Source of the DNA: Inquilinus sp. Marseille-Q2685
GTDB taxonomy: Bacteria; Pseudomonadota; Alphaproteobacteria; DSM-16000; Inquilinaceae
Reading direction: 5' to 3'
DNA: 64,000 nucleotides
Assembly (NCBI RefSeq): GCF_916619195.1
Contig: NZ_CAKAKL010000004.1
Location: forward strand, 62,001-126,000
Within the stretch, counting starts at the first letter, position 1, and every line of letters begins with the position of its first letter. The position numbers and the translations under genes were made by a program. The notes under the pieces were generated by a model that worked only from the letters and a program-made list of their open reading frames with translations, searched no databases and was not told the DNA's origin. Below are positions 7,933 to 16,661 of this stretch, one piece after another.

Positions 7933-9291
7933 GTGAAGACCCTGCTGATCGCCAATCGCGGCGAGATCGCCTGCCGCATCATCCGCAGCGCCAGGGCGCT
8001 GGGCCTGGCGACCGTGGCGGTGCATTCCGACGCCGACGCCAGGGCGCTGCATGTCGCGCTGGCCGACCGGGCGGTGCATATCGGCCCATCCAAGCCGGCC
8101 GAGAGCTATCTGAAGATCGACGCGATCATCGAGGCCGCCCGCGCCAGCGGGGCCGACGCCGTCCATCCCGGCTATGGCTTCCTGGCCGAGAACGAAAGCT
8201 TCGCCCGGGCAGTGGCGGAGGCGGGGCTGACCTGGGTCGGGCCGACGCCGGAATCGATCGAGGCGATGGGCGACAAGGCCCGGGCCCGCGCCTTGGCCGA
8301 GGCCGCCGGGGTGCCGGTGCTGCCCGGCAGCCGGCGCTTCGCCGAGGGCGACCTGGAGGGGATCGAGGCGGCCGGCGACGCGGTCGGCTACCCGCTGCTG
8401 GTCAAGGCCTCGGCCGGCGGCGGCGGCATCGGCATGCGCGTGGTCGAGGTGCCGGCTGATCTGCGCAAGATCGCGGAGTCGACCCAGGGCATGGCGGCGC
8501 GCAGCTTCGGCGACGGCGCCGTGTTCCTGGAGCGCTATGTCCGCAACGCCCGCCATGTCGAGGTCCAGGTCTTCGGCTTCGGCGACGGCCGGGCCGTGCA
8601 TCTGTTCGAGCGCGAATGCTCGGTGCAGCGCCGCTTCCAGAAGATCGTGGAGGAGAGCCCCTCCCCCGGCATCTCGGCCGCCACCCGCGGCCGGATGACG
8701 GCGGCCGCCGTGGCCCTGGCCGAGGCGGTGCGCTATCGCGGCGCCGGCACCATGGAGTTCGTGGTCGACGCCGACAGCGAGGAGTTCTTCTTCCTGGAGA
8801 TGAACACCCGGATCCAGGTCGAGCATCCGGTGACCGAGGCAGTGACCGGCCTCGACCTGGTGGCGCTGCAGCTGCGCCTGGCGGCCGGCGAGGAGCTTTC
8901 GCTGCGGCAGGAGGACATCCGGCAGCAGGGCCACGCCATCGAATGCCGGCTTTATGCCGAGAACCCGGCGAAGATGTTCCTGCCGCAGCCCGGCACGCTG
9001 GCGCGCCTGGCACTGCCGGAGGGCATGGAGGGCATCCGCGTCGACACCGGCGTGCGCCAGGGCGATGCGGTGACGCCGTTCTACGACCCGATGATCGCCA
9101 AGATCATCGCCCACGGCCCGGACCGCGCCGCCGCCATCGACCGGATGCTGGCGGCGCTGGGGCGGGTCGAGGTGGAGGGGCTGGTGGCCAACGCGCCGTT
9201 CCTGGCGCGCACGGGCGGCCACCCCGCCTTCCGCGCGGGCCGCACCACCACGAGCTTCGTCGACACCCACAAGGCCGCGCTGATCGGCTGA
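7933..9291 (+). CDS. Biotin carboxylase (AccC-like) subunit
   Basis: ATP-grasp biotin carboxylase of 452 aa that loads CO2 from bicarbonate onto carrier biotin. It begins at GTG 7933 (VKTLLIANRGEIACRIIRSA). It shows the glycine-rich ATP loop KASAGGGGIGMR, the block ERECSVQRRFQKIVEESPSP and the catalytic EMNTRIQVEHPVTE. It sits between pxpA and pxpB with the carrier encoded at the end of the operon, so it is probably dedicated to this complex rather than to fatty-acid synthesis. An upstream in-frame start at 7870 lies inside pxpA and is unlikely. Confidence 0.93.
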   Translation: MKTLLIANRGEIACRIIRSARALGLATVAVHSDADARALHVALADRAVHIGPSKPAESYLKIDAIIEAARASGADAVHPGYGFLAENESFARAVAEAGLTWVGPTPESIEAMGDKARARALAEAAGVPVLPGSRRFAEGDLEGIEAAGDAVGYPLLVKASAGGGGIGMRVVEVPADLRKIAESTQGMAARSFGDGAVFLERYVRNARHVEVQVFGFGDGRAVHLFERECSVQRRFQKIVEESPSPGISAATRGRMTAAAVALAEAVRYRGAGTMEFVVDADSEEFFFLEMNTRIQVEHPVTEAVTGLDLVALQLRLAAGEELSLRQEDIRQQGHAIECRLYAENPAKMFLPQPGTLARLALPEGMEGIRVDTGVRQGDAVTPFYDPMIAKIIAHGPDRAAAIDRMLAALGRVEVEGLVANAPFLARTGGHPAFRAGRTTTSFVDTHKAALIG

Positions 9292-9322
9292 CCAGGAAGA
9301 CAGGGCAGGCAGGGAGACAGGG

Positions 9323-10192
9323 ATGATCTACGAGACGCCGGCATTCCGGCCGGGCGGCGACCGGTACATGCTGATCGAGTTCGGCAACGAGATGAATCTC
9401 GAGCTGAACTTCATGGCCCAGGGCCTGGCCACTGCCATCGCCGAGCAGAAGACCAAGGGGGTGATCGAGACCGCGCCCTGCTTCGCCTCGATGCTGATCC
9501 ATTACGAGCCGGACGAGATCTCCTACGCCGACCTGTCGCGCGAGCTGGAACGGCTGATCGCCGCCCTGGGCCCGTCCGACGACATCGAGCTGGAGAGCCG
9601 GATCTTCTATTTCCCGACGGTCTATCTCGACCCCTGGACGCGCGAATGCGTGCAGGACTACATCGCCAAGATCGCGCCGAAGCAGACCGACCCGGAATTC
9701 GTGGCCGAGCTGAACGGGCTGTCGGACGTCGACCAGTTCGTTCGCGTGCATTCCGGCACCGAATACTGGGTGGCGTCGCTGGGCTTCTGGCCCGGCCTGC
9801 CCTTCATGATGGCGCTGGACCCGCGCTGCAAGCTGACCGCGCCGAAATACAACCCGCCGCGCACCTGGACGCCGAAGGGCACGGTCGGGATGGGCGGCGC
9901 CTCGACCGCGATCTACCCGGAGCACCTGCCCGGCGGCTATCAGATCTTCGGCCGCATCCCGGTGCCGATCTGGGATCCGGAGAAGCGCTTCGACGTGTTC
10001 GCGGACTCGATCTGCCTGTTCCGCCCCGGCGACCGGGTGAAGTTCGTGCCCTGCACGGTCGAGGAGTTCGAGGAGGCCGAACGGCGCGTCGCCGACGGCA
10101 GCTACGTCTACAACCTGGTCGAGTACCAGAAGTTCTCCGTACGCCAGTACAAGCGCTGGGTCGGGTCGCTCGACCTGGCCCGCCGGTTCTGA
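9323..10192 (+). CDS. pxpB: PxpB/KipI-type carboxyltransferase subunit
   Basis: 289 aa of the allophanate-hydrolase subunit 1/KipI family, the same fold as half of the carboxyltransferase domain of urea carboxylase. Typical blocks are HSGTEYWVASLGFWPGLPFM and GASTAIYPEHLPGGYQIFGR. It is longer than the roughly 220-240 aa of stand-alone KipI/PxpB proteins, with extra N- and C-terminal residues. The ribosome site is GGGAGACAGGG before ATG 9323. It lies 10 bp before pxpC; the two proteins should form one heteromeric catalytic unit. Confidence 0.9.
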   Translation: MIYETPAFRPGGDRYMLIEFGNEMNLELNFMAQGLATAIAEQKTKGVIETAPCFASMLIHYEPDEISYADLSRELERLIAALGPSDDIELESRIFYFPTVYLDPWTRECVQDYIAKIAPKQTDPEFVAELNGLSDVDQFVRVHSGTEYWVASLGFWPGLPFMMALDPRCKLTAPKYNPPRTWTPKGTVGMGGASTAIYPEHLPGGYQIFGRIPVPIWDPEKRFDVFADSICLFRPGDRVKFVPCTVEEFEEAERRVADGSYVYNLVEYQKFSVRQYKRWVGSLDLARRF

Positions 10193-10202
10193 GGAGGCCC
10201 GC

Positions 10203-11177
10203 ATGCTCGAGGTGATCAAGCCGGGGCTCGAGACCTCGGTGCAGGACTGGCCGGGCCGGATCGGCTTCTGGAACCAGGGCTTCCCGCCCTCCGGCCCGAT
10301 GGATTCCTGGTCCTTCCGCCTGGCCAATGTGCTGGTCGGCAACGCGCCCGGCGCCGCCGGCCTCGAATGCCAGTTCCTGGGCCCGACGCTGAGGTTCCAG
10401 CGCGACGGCGTGATCGCCGTGACCGGCGCCGACATGCAGGCGGCGCTGGACGGCGAGCCGCTGCCGCTGTGGCAGTCGGTGGCGGTCAGGGCCGGCCAGA
10501 CCCTGGCCATGGCTTTCGCCCGCACCGGCGCCCGGACCTACATCGCCGTGGCCGGCGGCATCGAGACGGAGCCCTGGCTGGGCGCCCGCGCCACCTTCCA
10601 CAAGGCCGGCGTCGGCGGCATGGGCGGCCGGGCGATCAAGGAAGGCCAGTCGGTGCCGGTGGCCGAGGCCGCGGGCAGGCCCGGGCGCCGGGTGAAGGCC
10701 GAGGCGCGGCCGGAGTTCGCCAAGGAGAAGCGCTGGACGGTCGAGGTGGTGGCCGGGCCGAACGACGACTGGATCGACGCCGCGGGACACGAGCGCTTCC
10801 TGTCCGCCGACTGGAAGCTGTCGGCCAAGTCCGACCGCACCGGCTTCCGCCTGGACGGGCCGCAATGGAGTTTCACCGACAAGGCGACGGACAAGGCGCC
10901 GGAGCACGGGTCGCTGCCGTCCAACATCATCGACCAGGGCTATCCGCTGGGCGCCATCAACCTGGCCGGGCAGACGCCGATCATCCTGGTCAATGACGGG
11001 CCGTCGATGGGCGGCTTCATCAACCCCTACACCGTGCCGCAGGCCGCGTTCTGGAAGCTGGGCCAGTCGCGGCCTGGCGAGATCTACAACTTCAAGGCGG
11101 TCTCGGTCGACGAGGCCCAGGCCATGGCCCGCCGGCTGCGCGAGCTGTGCAGCGAAGCCTCGATCGAAACCATCTGA
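10203..11177 (+). CDS. pxpC: PxpC/KipA-type carboxyltransferase subunit
   Basis: 324 aa of the KipA/allophanate-hydrolase subunit 2 family. Characteristic parts are the start MLEVIKPGLETSVQDWPGR, the PPSGPMDSWSFRLANVLVGN block, and near the end LAGQTPIILVNDGPSMGGF. It forms the second half of the carboxyltransferase-like unit with PxpB. A GAGGAGG ribosome site precedes the ATG. The carrier gene follows by 14 bp. Confidence 0.92.
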   Translation: MLEVIKPGLETSVQDWPGRIGFWNQGFPPSGPMDSWSFRLANVLVGNAPGAAGLECQFLGPTLRFQRDGVIAVTGADMQAALDGEPLPLWQSVAVRAGQTLAMAFARTGARTYIAVAGGIETEPWLGARATFHKAGVGGMGGRAIKEGQSVPVAEAAGRPGRRVKAEARPEFAKEKRWTVEVVAGPNDDWIDAAGHERFLSADWKLSAKSDRTGFRLDGPQWSFTDKATDKAPEHGSLPSNIIDQGYPLGAINLAGQTPIILVNDGPSMGGFINPYTVPQAAFWKLGQSRPGEIYNFKAVSVDEAQAMARRLRELCSEASIETI

Positions 11178-11191
11178 CGACAGGGAAGACC

Positions 11192-11410
11192 ATGGCGACC
11201 GAAGTGAAGACCCAGACCGCGGGCAACATGTGGAAGGTGCTGGTCAAGCCCGGCGACGCGGTGGCGGCGGGCGACACGCTGTTCATCATGGAGGTGATGA
11301 AGATGGAGGTGCCGCACGAGGCGCCGGTGGCCGGCACCGTCACCGCCGTGCATGTCGCCGAGGGCGCCGAGGGGCTGGACGCCGACCAGACCGTGGTGGT
11401 GATCGGCTGA
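11192..11410 (+). CDS. Biotin carboxyl carrier protein (small biotinyl domain)
   Basis: A 72-aa protein that is nothing but a biotinyl domain. The biotinylation motif is EVMKME with Lys37 as the modified residue, and the GTVTAVHVAEG hairpin follows. It should shuttle carboxybiotin between the biotin carboxylase and PxpB/PxpC. An upstream in-frame start at 11147 exists, but ATG 11192 after CAGGGAAGACC gives the standard domain start. It is the last gene of the pxp operon. Confidence 0.92.
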   Translation: MATEVKTQTAGNMWKVLVKPGDAVAAGDTLFIMEVMKMEVPHEAPVAGTVTAVHVAEGAEGLDADQTVVVIG

Positions 11411-11778
11411 CCGCCCTATACGCGGGTATAATCCCCTAGTCCCCGCGGTTACGGCCTTAAACGTCAAGATGATGGTGCCGTCGGCGTAAAGGGCGTTTGC
11501 TTCCGGGGCATCGACGGCCGGGCCGCGATGGCCGGAGCAGCGCCCTTTCGGGTTGCAACCGAAACCTCCGGCCCCGCCTTCCGGCCGTCGAGCCAGCGTG
11601 CCAATCGGCCTTGGCCGAAGGTGCGGGCGAGGCCCCGACGACCGTCCCGACCTCCACCTCGCAGCCTCCCGGGAAGACGATCGACGCGTGGATCCGATGA
11701 CGCCGCCGCGTCGGCCCCGCCCCGCGGCGTGCGGTCCGGCTCCTGAAAAGCCGGGACCACGAAGGACTGGAGGAACAC
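11411..11778. other. Intergenic region upstream of oxalate decarboxylase
   Basis: 367 bp without a convincing gene. Just after the carrier gene there is a TATAAT hexamer (inside GGGTATAATCCCC) that could be a promoter -10 element, but no well-spaced -35 is evident. The rest is GC-rich, and frames on both strands have no recognisable domain. The oxalate decarboxylase promoter is presumably here. Confidence 0.4.
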
Positions 11779-13002
11779 ATGACCCTGTTCACCCGCCGCG
11801 CCGCCCTCGGCACCATGGCCGCAGGCGGCCTCGCCGTCGCCGCCACCGGCGCGAACGCGCAGACTGCAGCCGTGCCGCAGCCGATGACCCCGGGCCGCGG
11901 CGGCACCGATCCCGGCCCGCGCGATCTGCTGCGCGACCAGGAGAATCCGAGCTTCCTGACCCCGCCGCGGACGGACAGCGGCACGTTCCAGAACCTGCGC
12001 TATTCGTTCTCCGACGCGCATGTGCGCCAGGAGGAGGGCGGCTGGACCCGTCAGGTCACGATCCGCGAGCTCAGCGTCTCCAAGAACATCGCGGGCGTGA
12101 ACATGCGCCTGAACGCCGGCGGCACGCGCGAGCTGCACTGGCACAAGCAGGCGGAATGGGCCTACATGCTGTATGGCTCGGCCCGGATCACCGCGGTCGA
12201 TGCCGACGGCAACAACTTCGTCGACGATGTCGGCGTCGGCGACCTCTGGTTCTTCCCGGCCGGCATCCCGCATTCGATCCAGGGCCTCGGCAATGACGGC
12301 TGCGAGTTCCTGCTGGTGTTCGACGACGGCGAGTTCGACGAGGACGGCACCTTCCTGCTGAGCGACTGGTTCAAGCACGTGCCGGCCGACGTGCTGGGCA
12401 AGAACTTCGGCGTCGACCCGAAATACTTCGGCAACACGCCCGACCCGCGCCAGCGCTACATCTTCAACCTGCCGGTGCCCGGACCGCTGGCCGGCGACAG
12501 GATTGCCGGGGCCACGCCGGTGCCGCAGGTCTTCAGCCACCGGATGCTGAAGCAGGATCCGATCAGGACCAAGGGCGGCACCGTCCGCATCACCGATTCC
12601 TCGGTGTTCCCGGCCTCGAAGACCATCGCCGCGGCGCTGGTGGAGATCGAGCCCGGCGGCATGCGCGAGCTGCACTGGCACCCGAATGCCGATGAGTGGC
12701 AGTACTACATCGAGGGCGAGGCCCGGATGGGCGTGTTCGGCGCGGTCGGTTCCGCCCGCACCATCGACTTCAAGGCCGGCGATGTCGGCTTCGTGCCCTA
12801 CGCCATGGGCCACTACGTCGAGAACACCGGCAGCACCACGCTGCGCTTCCTCGAGATGTTCAAGAGCGACCGCTACGCCGACATCTCGCTCGACCAGTGG
12901 CTGGCGCTGACCCCGCCGGAGCTGGTGCAGGGCCATCTGAACCTCGACAAGGCGGTGATGGACGCGCTGCGCAAGGACAAGACCCCGGTCGTCGCCGGCT
13001 GA
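11779..13002 (+). CDS. oxdC: Oxalate decarboxylase (bicupin, Tat-exported)
   Basis: 407-aa bicupin that converts oxalate to formate and CO2 with Mn. The N-terminus has a twin-arginine signal ([13 protein letters not shown], with a likely cleavage after GANAQ), so it acts in the periplasm. Metal ligands are visible in both cupins: His120, His122, Glu126, His165 ([14 protein letters not shown]) and His299, His301, Glu306, His345 ([12 protein letters not shown]). The flexible active-site lid, SENS in the Bacillus enzyme, reads DEDG here at 187-190; the essential Glu is kept, which favours decarboxylase over oxidase. The downstream formate channel and formate-dehydrogenase-like enzyme fit formate as product. 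Confidence 0.93.
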   Translation: MTLFTRRAALGTMAAGGLAVAATGANAQTAAVPQPMTPGRGGTDPGPRDLLRDQENPSFLTPPRTDSGTFQNLRYSFSDAHVRQEEGGWTRQVTIRELSVSKNIAGVNMRLNAGGTRELHWHKQAEWAYMLYGSARITAVDADGNNFVDDVGVGDLWFFPAGIPHSIQGLGNDGCEFLLVFDDGEFDEDGTFLLSDWFKHVPADVLGKNFGVDPKYFGNTPDPRQRYIFNLPVPGPLAGDRIAGATPVPQVFSHRMLKQDPIRTKGGTVRITDSSVFPASKTIAAALVEIEPGGMRELHWHPNADEWQYYIEGEARMGVFGAVGSARTIDFKAGDVGFVPYAMGHYVENTGSTTLRFLEMFKSDRYADISLDQWLALTPPELVQGHLNLDKAVMDALRKDKTPVVAG

Positions 13003-13003
13003 G

Positions 13004-13022
13004 CCGGCGGCCCCGCCGCCGG
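13004..13022 (+). terminator. GC-rich hairpin after oxalate decarboxylase
   Basis: CCGGCGGC-CCC-GCCGCCGG: an 8-bp perfect stem with a 3-base loop directly after the stop codon, before the channel gene. There is no U-tract, so it may be a partial terminator or an mRNA-stabilising hairpin that lowers expression of the downstream genes. Confidence 0.4.
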
Positions 13023-13099
13023 GTCCCTGCGCCACAGGTGGGGGGCCCGGCGAGGGATGGTTTGGACGCAACATCGGCGCCGTGAAGGAGAAACCGGCG

Positions 13100-13918
13100 A
13101 TGTATCGCGACACCATTGCCAAATACGCCGAGTCCGGCGCGCACAAGGCCGGGATGGTCAGGGCCCATCTGCTGAGCTTCCTGATCGGGTCGGCCCTGGC
13201 CGGCGCCTACATCGGCTTCGGCGACATCTTCATGTTCACCGTGGGCGCCCATGCCGACCCGTCCTGGTCGCATCTGGTGATGGGCGCGGTCTTCGCCTCG
13301 GCCCTGACCATCGTGGTCTTCGCCGGGTCGGAGCTGTTCACCGGCACCGCCATGTACATGCCCTTCGCCGTGCTGCGCGGCGACAGCGGCCTGGGCGACA
13401 TGGTGCGGGTCTGGACCGCCTGCTGGGTCGGCAACCTGGCCGGCGCGGTGGTGCTGGCAGCGCTCTTGCACATGGCCGGCGGCGGCGTGCTGCTGACCGA
13501 CGGCAGCAGCGAGTTCTTCGCCGTGGTCGCCGCCAAGATCGCGGCGCCCGGATACGAGCTGTTCGCCCGCGGCCTCCTGTGCAACTGGCTGGTCTGCCTG
13601 GCGATCTGGATGTGCGGCCGCACCGAGAACGACGCCGCCAAGATCGCGCTGATCTTCTGGCCGATCGCGATCTTCGTCGCCTGCGGCTTCGAGCATTCGG
13701 TCGCCAACATGTTCGTCTTCGCCCTGGCCCTGCTGGGCGAGCATCCCGACACCATCACCTTCGGCGGCGCCGTGCACAACCTGGCCTGGGTGACGCTGGG
13801 CAACCTGGCCGGCGGCGGGCTGATGGTCGGGCTGGGCTATTGGCTGCAGGAGCGCGGCGCCGAGCGGAAGGCCGCGATCCCGGCCGTCCAGCCGTCCGGC
13901 GCCCTGCCCCGCGCCTGA
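13100..13918 (+). CDS. Formate/nitrite transporter family channel
   Basis: Inner-membrane FNT channel of 272 aa with six predicted membrane helices. It resembles FocA/NirC, with typical segments SFLIGSALAGAYIGFGD, AGSELFTGTAMYMPFAVLRG and RGLLCNWLVCLAIWM. It should move formate or another small monovalent anion. The start ATG 13100 is chosen because GAAGGAG lies 9 bases upstream; GTG 13082 is in frame but lacks this. Its place between oxalate decarboxylase and a formate-dehydrogenase-like gene suggests it imports formate made in the periplasm. Confidence 0.9.
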   Translation: MYRDTIAKYAESGAHKAGMVRAHLLSFLIGSALAGAYIGFGDIFMFTVGAHADPSWSHLVMGAVFASALTIVVFAGSELFTGTAMYMPFAVLRGDSGLGDMVRVWTACWVGNLAGAVVLAALLHMAGGGVLLTDGSSEFFAVVAAKIAAPGYELFARGLLCNWLVCLAIWMCGRTENDAAKIALIFWPIAIFVACGFEHSVANMFVFALALLGEHPDTITFGGAVHNLAWVTLGNLAGGGLMVGLGYWLQERGAERKAAIPAVQPSGALPRA

Positions 13919-13939
13919 CCCGATCCGAGGAGCACCCCG

Positions 13940-16234
13940 ATGCCGAGAGACAACGATGTGCCGGGCGTGAAGCCCTATGACGGCCCTGCCGGCGGCTGGG
14001 GTGCCCTCGGCGCGGTGGCCCGGGCGATCAAGGACCAGATGGCGATCGCCGAGGACACCCGCGCGCTGATGCGGATGAACCAGCCCTCGGGCTTCGACTG
14101 CCCCGGCTGCGCCTGGCCCGACCCGAAGCACACCTCGTCCTTCGAATTCTGCGAGAACGGCGCCAAGGCGGTGTCGTGGGAGACCACGAGCAGGCGCGTC
14201 ACGCCGGAGTTCTTCGCCGAGCACCCGGTCGCGGAGCTGTGGAGCTGGACCGACCATGCGCTGGAGGACCAGGGCCGGCTGACCCATCCGATGGCCTATG
14301 ACCGGACGACCGACCGCTATGTCGCGATCGGCTGGGACGAGGCGTTCCGCCGGATCGGCGAGCGGCTGCGCGGCTATCCCGACCCGAACATGGTCGAGTT
14401 CTACACCTCGGGCCGGGCCTCGAACGAGGCCGCCTTCCTGTACCAGCTGTTCGTCCGGGAATACGGCACCAACAACTTCCCCGACTGCTCGAACATGTGC
14501 CACGAGGCCACCAGCGTCGGGCTGCCGCAATCGATCGGCGTCGGCAAGGGCACGGTGACGCTGGAGGATTTCGACCTCTGCGACGCCATCTTCTGCATCG
14601 GCCACAACCCCGGCACCAACCATCCGCGCATGCTGACGACGCTGCGCGAGGCGGCGAAGCGCGGCGTGCCGATCGTGGTGTTCAACCCGCTGCGCGAGCG
14701 CGGTCTGGAACGCTTCGCCGCGCCGCAGAACCCGATGGAGATGCTGACCCTCGGCTCGACCCCGATCGCCTCGGCCTATCACCAGGTCAAGGTCGGCGGC
14801 GACGTTGCCGTGCTGAAGGGCATGATGAAGGCGCTGCTGGCGGCCGACATCGCGGACCTCGCCGCCGGTGGGCCGGGGCTGCTGGACCGCGGCTTCATCG
14901 CCGAACACACCACCGGCTTCGAGGCGCTGGCCGCGGATCTGGAGACGGTGTCCTGGGACGCGATCGAGGCGCAGTCCGGCCTGCCGCGCGACATCATCGA
15001 ATCCGCCGCCTCGGTCTATGCCCAGGCGCAGAACGTCATCGTCTGCTACGGCATGGGCCTGACCCAGCACCGGCACGGCACCTCGAACGTGCAGCAGCTG
15101 GCCAACCTGCTGCTGCTGCGCGGCAATATCGGCCGGCCCGGCGCCGGCATCTGCCCGCTGCGCGGCCATTCCAACGTGCAGGGCGACCGCACCGTCGGCA
15201 TCACCGAGATCCCGACCAAGCCCTTCCTCCACGCGATCGAGCGGGTCTTCGGCTTCGCCCCGCCGCGCGAGAAGGGCCACAACGCGGTGGAATCGGTGCA
15301 GGCGATCATCGACGGCCGGTCCAGGGCGATCATCTGCCTCGGCGGCAACCTGGCCGTCGCCATGTCGGACCCGGAGGCGGTGTTCGCCGGCATGCGCCGG
15401 CTGGACCTGGCGGTGCACATCGCCACCAAGCTGAACCGGTCGCACCTGCTGCTGGCGCGGGAATCGATCATCCTGCCCTGCCTGGGCCGGACCGAGCGCG
15501 ACGAGCAGGAGACCGGCGCCCAATCGGTCACGGTCGAGGATTCGATGTCGATGGTGCACGCCTCGCGCGGTGCCCTGCCCCCGGCCTCGGACCAGCTGCG
15601 GTCGGAGCCGGCGATCATCGCCGGCCTGGCGCTGGCGACCCTGCCGGAGACGAAGGTCGACTGGGCCTGGCTGGTCGCCGACTATGCCCGCATCCGCGAC
15701 AAGATCGAGGCGGTGTTCCCGGACTTCTTCGACTTCAACGAACGGGTGTCCAAGCCGGGCGGGTTCCGGCTGAACGTGCCGGCGTCGCAGCGCGACTGGC
15801 GGACGCCCTCGGGCAAGGCCAACTTCCTGGTCTGCGCCGGGGTCGAGGAGGATCCGCGCGCGGCCCGGGCCGACGCGCTGCGCCTGACCACCATCCGCAG
15901 CCACGACCAGTACAACACCACGATCTACAGGCTGAACGACCGCTACCGCGGCATCACCGGCCGCCGCGACGTGGTGTTCCTGAACCGGGACGACCTCGCG
16001 GCGCTGGGCCTCGGCCATGGCGACGTGGTCGATGTCGAGGCGGTGGCCAACGACGCCGGCGGGCCGCCGCGGATGCTGCGCGGCGTCACCGCCGTGGCCT
16101 ACGACATCGCCCGCGGCTCGGCCGCCGCCTATTACCCGGAGGCCAACGGCCTGGTCGCGCTCGATTCCTACGACGAGCGCAGTGGCACGCCGACCTACAA
16201 GTCGATCCCGGTCGTCATCCGCCGCGCCGGCTAG
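13940..16234 (+). CDS. FdhF/YdeP-like molybdopterin oxidoreductase
   Basis: Molybdopterin enzyme of 764 aa in the formate-dehydrogenase alpha-like (YdeP) family. Near the N-terminus DCPGCAWP carries Cys54 and Cys57. The cofactor region contains YTSGRASNEAAFLYQLF and NNFPDCSNMCHEATS, with Cys187 as a possible Mo ligand. LLLRGNIGRPGAGICPLRGH and the C-terminal domain (SHDQYNTTIYRLNDRYRG) complete the fold. The four-Cys iron-sulfur motif of classical formate dehydrogenases is reduced to C-X2-C. YdeP relatives are linked to acid resistance. With the two genes upstream it plausibly oxidises formate, but the electron acceptor is unknown and no partner subunit is encoded nearby. Confidence 0.88.
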   Translation: MPRDNDVPGVKPYDGPAGGWGALGAVARAIKDQMAIAEDTRALMRMNQPSGFDCPGCAWPDPKHTSSFEFCENGAKAVSWETTSRRVTPEFFAEHPVAELWSWTDHALEDQGRLTHPMAYDRTTDRYVAIGWDEAFRRIGERLRGYPDPNMVEFYTSGRASNEAAFLYQLFVREYGTNNFPDCSNMCHEATSVGLPQSIGVGKGTVTLEDFDLCDAIFCIGHNPGTNHPRMLTTLREAAKRGVPIVVFNPLRERGLERFAAPQNPMEMLTLGSTPIASAYHQVKVGGDVAVLKGMMKALLAADIADLAAGGPGLLDRGFIAEHTTGFEALAADLETVSWDAIEAQSGLPRDIIESAASVYAQAQNVIVCYGMGLTQHRHGTSNVQQLANLLLLRGNIGRPGAGICPLRGHSNVQGDRTVGITEIPTKPFLHAIERVFGFAPPREKGHNAVESVQAIIDGRSRAIICLGGNLAVAMSDPEAVFAGMRRLDLAVHIATKLNRSHLLLARESIILPCLGRTERDEQETGAQSVTVEDSMSMVHASRGALPPASDQLRSEPAIIAGLALATLPETKVDWAWLVADYARIRDKIEAVFPDFFDFNERVSKPGGFRLNVPASQRDWRTPSGKANFLVCAGVEEDPRAARADALRLTTIRSHDQYNTTIYRLNDRYRGITGRRDVVFLNRDDLAALGLGHGDVVDVEAVANDAGGPPRMLRGVTAVAYDIARGSAAAYYPEANGLVALDSYDERSGTPTYKSIPVVIRRAG

Positions 16235-16316
16235 GGCGCGCCAATGTCGTGTAACCTCTACCGCAAGCGGGACCTTTCCAGAATTCGATCGCCCGAACCG
16301 ACCTCTGCTTTCCGCT

Positions 16317-16477
16317 CTCCCCCTCCCCTTGCGGGAGGGGGCTGGGGGAGGGGTTCTCTCTGCGAGATCCGACGTGGATCGTCGCAAGCCGTCGCGGATG
16401 GCGAGTTGTGCCCACGGCCACTCGCGCGGACGCGCGCAGACCCCTCCCCCTGCCCCCTCCCGCAAGGGGAGGGGGAG
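16317..16477. repeat. Compound inverted repeat with 37-bp GC-rich arms
   Basis: The arm at 16317-16353 (starting CTCCCCCTCCCCTTGCGGGA) is repeated as its reverse complement at 16441-16477 with one differing position. Each arm can also fold on itself (CTCCCCTTGCGGGAG core). The 87-bp spacer has no gene. It looks like an intergenic palindromic mobile repeat (MITE or REP type) in the 426-bp region between the molybdopterin gene and the IS transposase. Confidence 0.75.
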
Positions 16478-16553
16478 AATGGAAGGCTGCGGCGGTGTCG
16501 ATTTCGCGGGTTGGGTTCGCGGCACGCGAACCAGTTCCCGTTCCCCAGCTGAT

Positions 16554-16571
16554 ATGCCCGAGGTCGGGCAT
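16554..16571. repeat. Short perfect inverted repeat
   Basis: ATGCCCGA-GG-TCGGGCAT, an 8-bp stem with a 2-base loop, between the compound repeat and the IS element. Possibly part of a larger palindromic repeat cluster or a terminator for the oxalate operon. Confidence 0.45.
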
Positions 16572-16596
16572 CCAGAGATGCGTCGACATTTTCTGG

Positions 16597-16610
16597 ATTG
16601 CCGGGTCAAG
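16597..16610. repeat. Left half of a REP-like palindrome split by the IS
   Basis: ATTGCCGGG followed by TCAAG. With the right half at 17875-17888 (TCAAG then CCCGGCAAT) it rebuilds a 9-bp-stem hairpin, ATTGCCGGG-TCAAG-CCCGGCAAT, of the type dispersed between genes in many alphaproteobacteria. TCAAG is present on both sides of the IS, as expected for a 5-bp target duplication. Confidence 0.8.
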
Positions 16611-16661
16611 TGTATGGCCCGGGGAGATGGCGGACACCTGTTCGGAGACATGGCGGACAGA

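Noticed and set aside
9104-10525. Minus-strand frames opposite pxpB/pxpC
   Set aside because: No motifs; the plus strand is covered by conserved KipI/KipA genes.
15749-15779. AACG-N18-GTTCC, a near reverse-strand EcfG match
   Set aside because: Inside the molybdopterin coding sequence, wrong spacing and no minus-strand gene to serve.
12860-16651. Very long minus-strand open frame (over 1200 codons)
   Set aside because: Stop-free only because of extreme GC3 on the coding strand (oxdC, channel and molybdopterin genes); translation has no recognisable domain.
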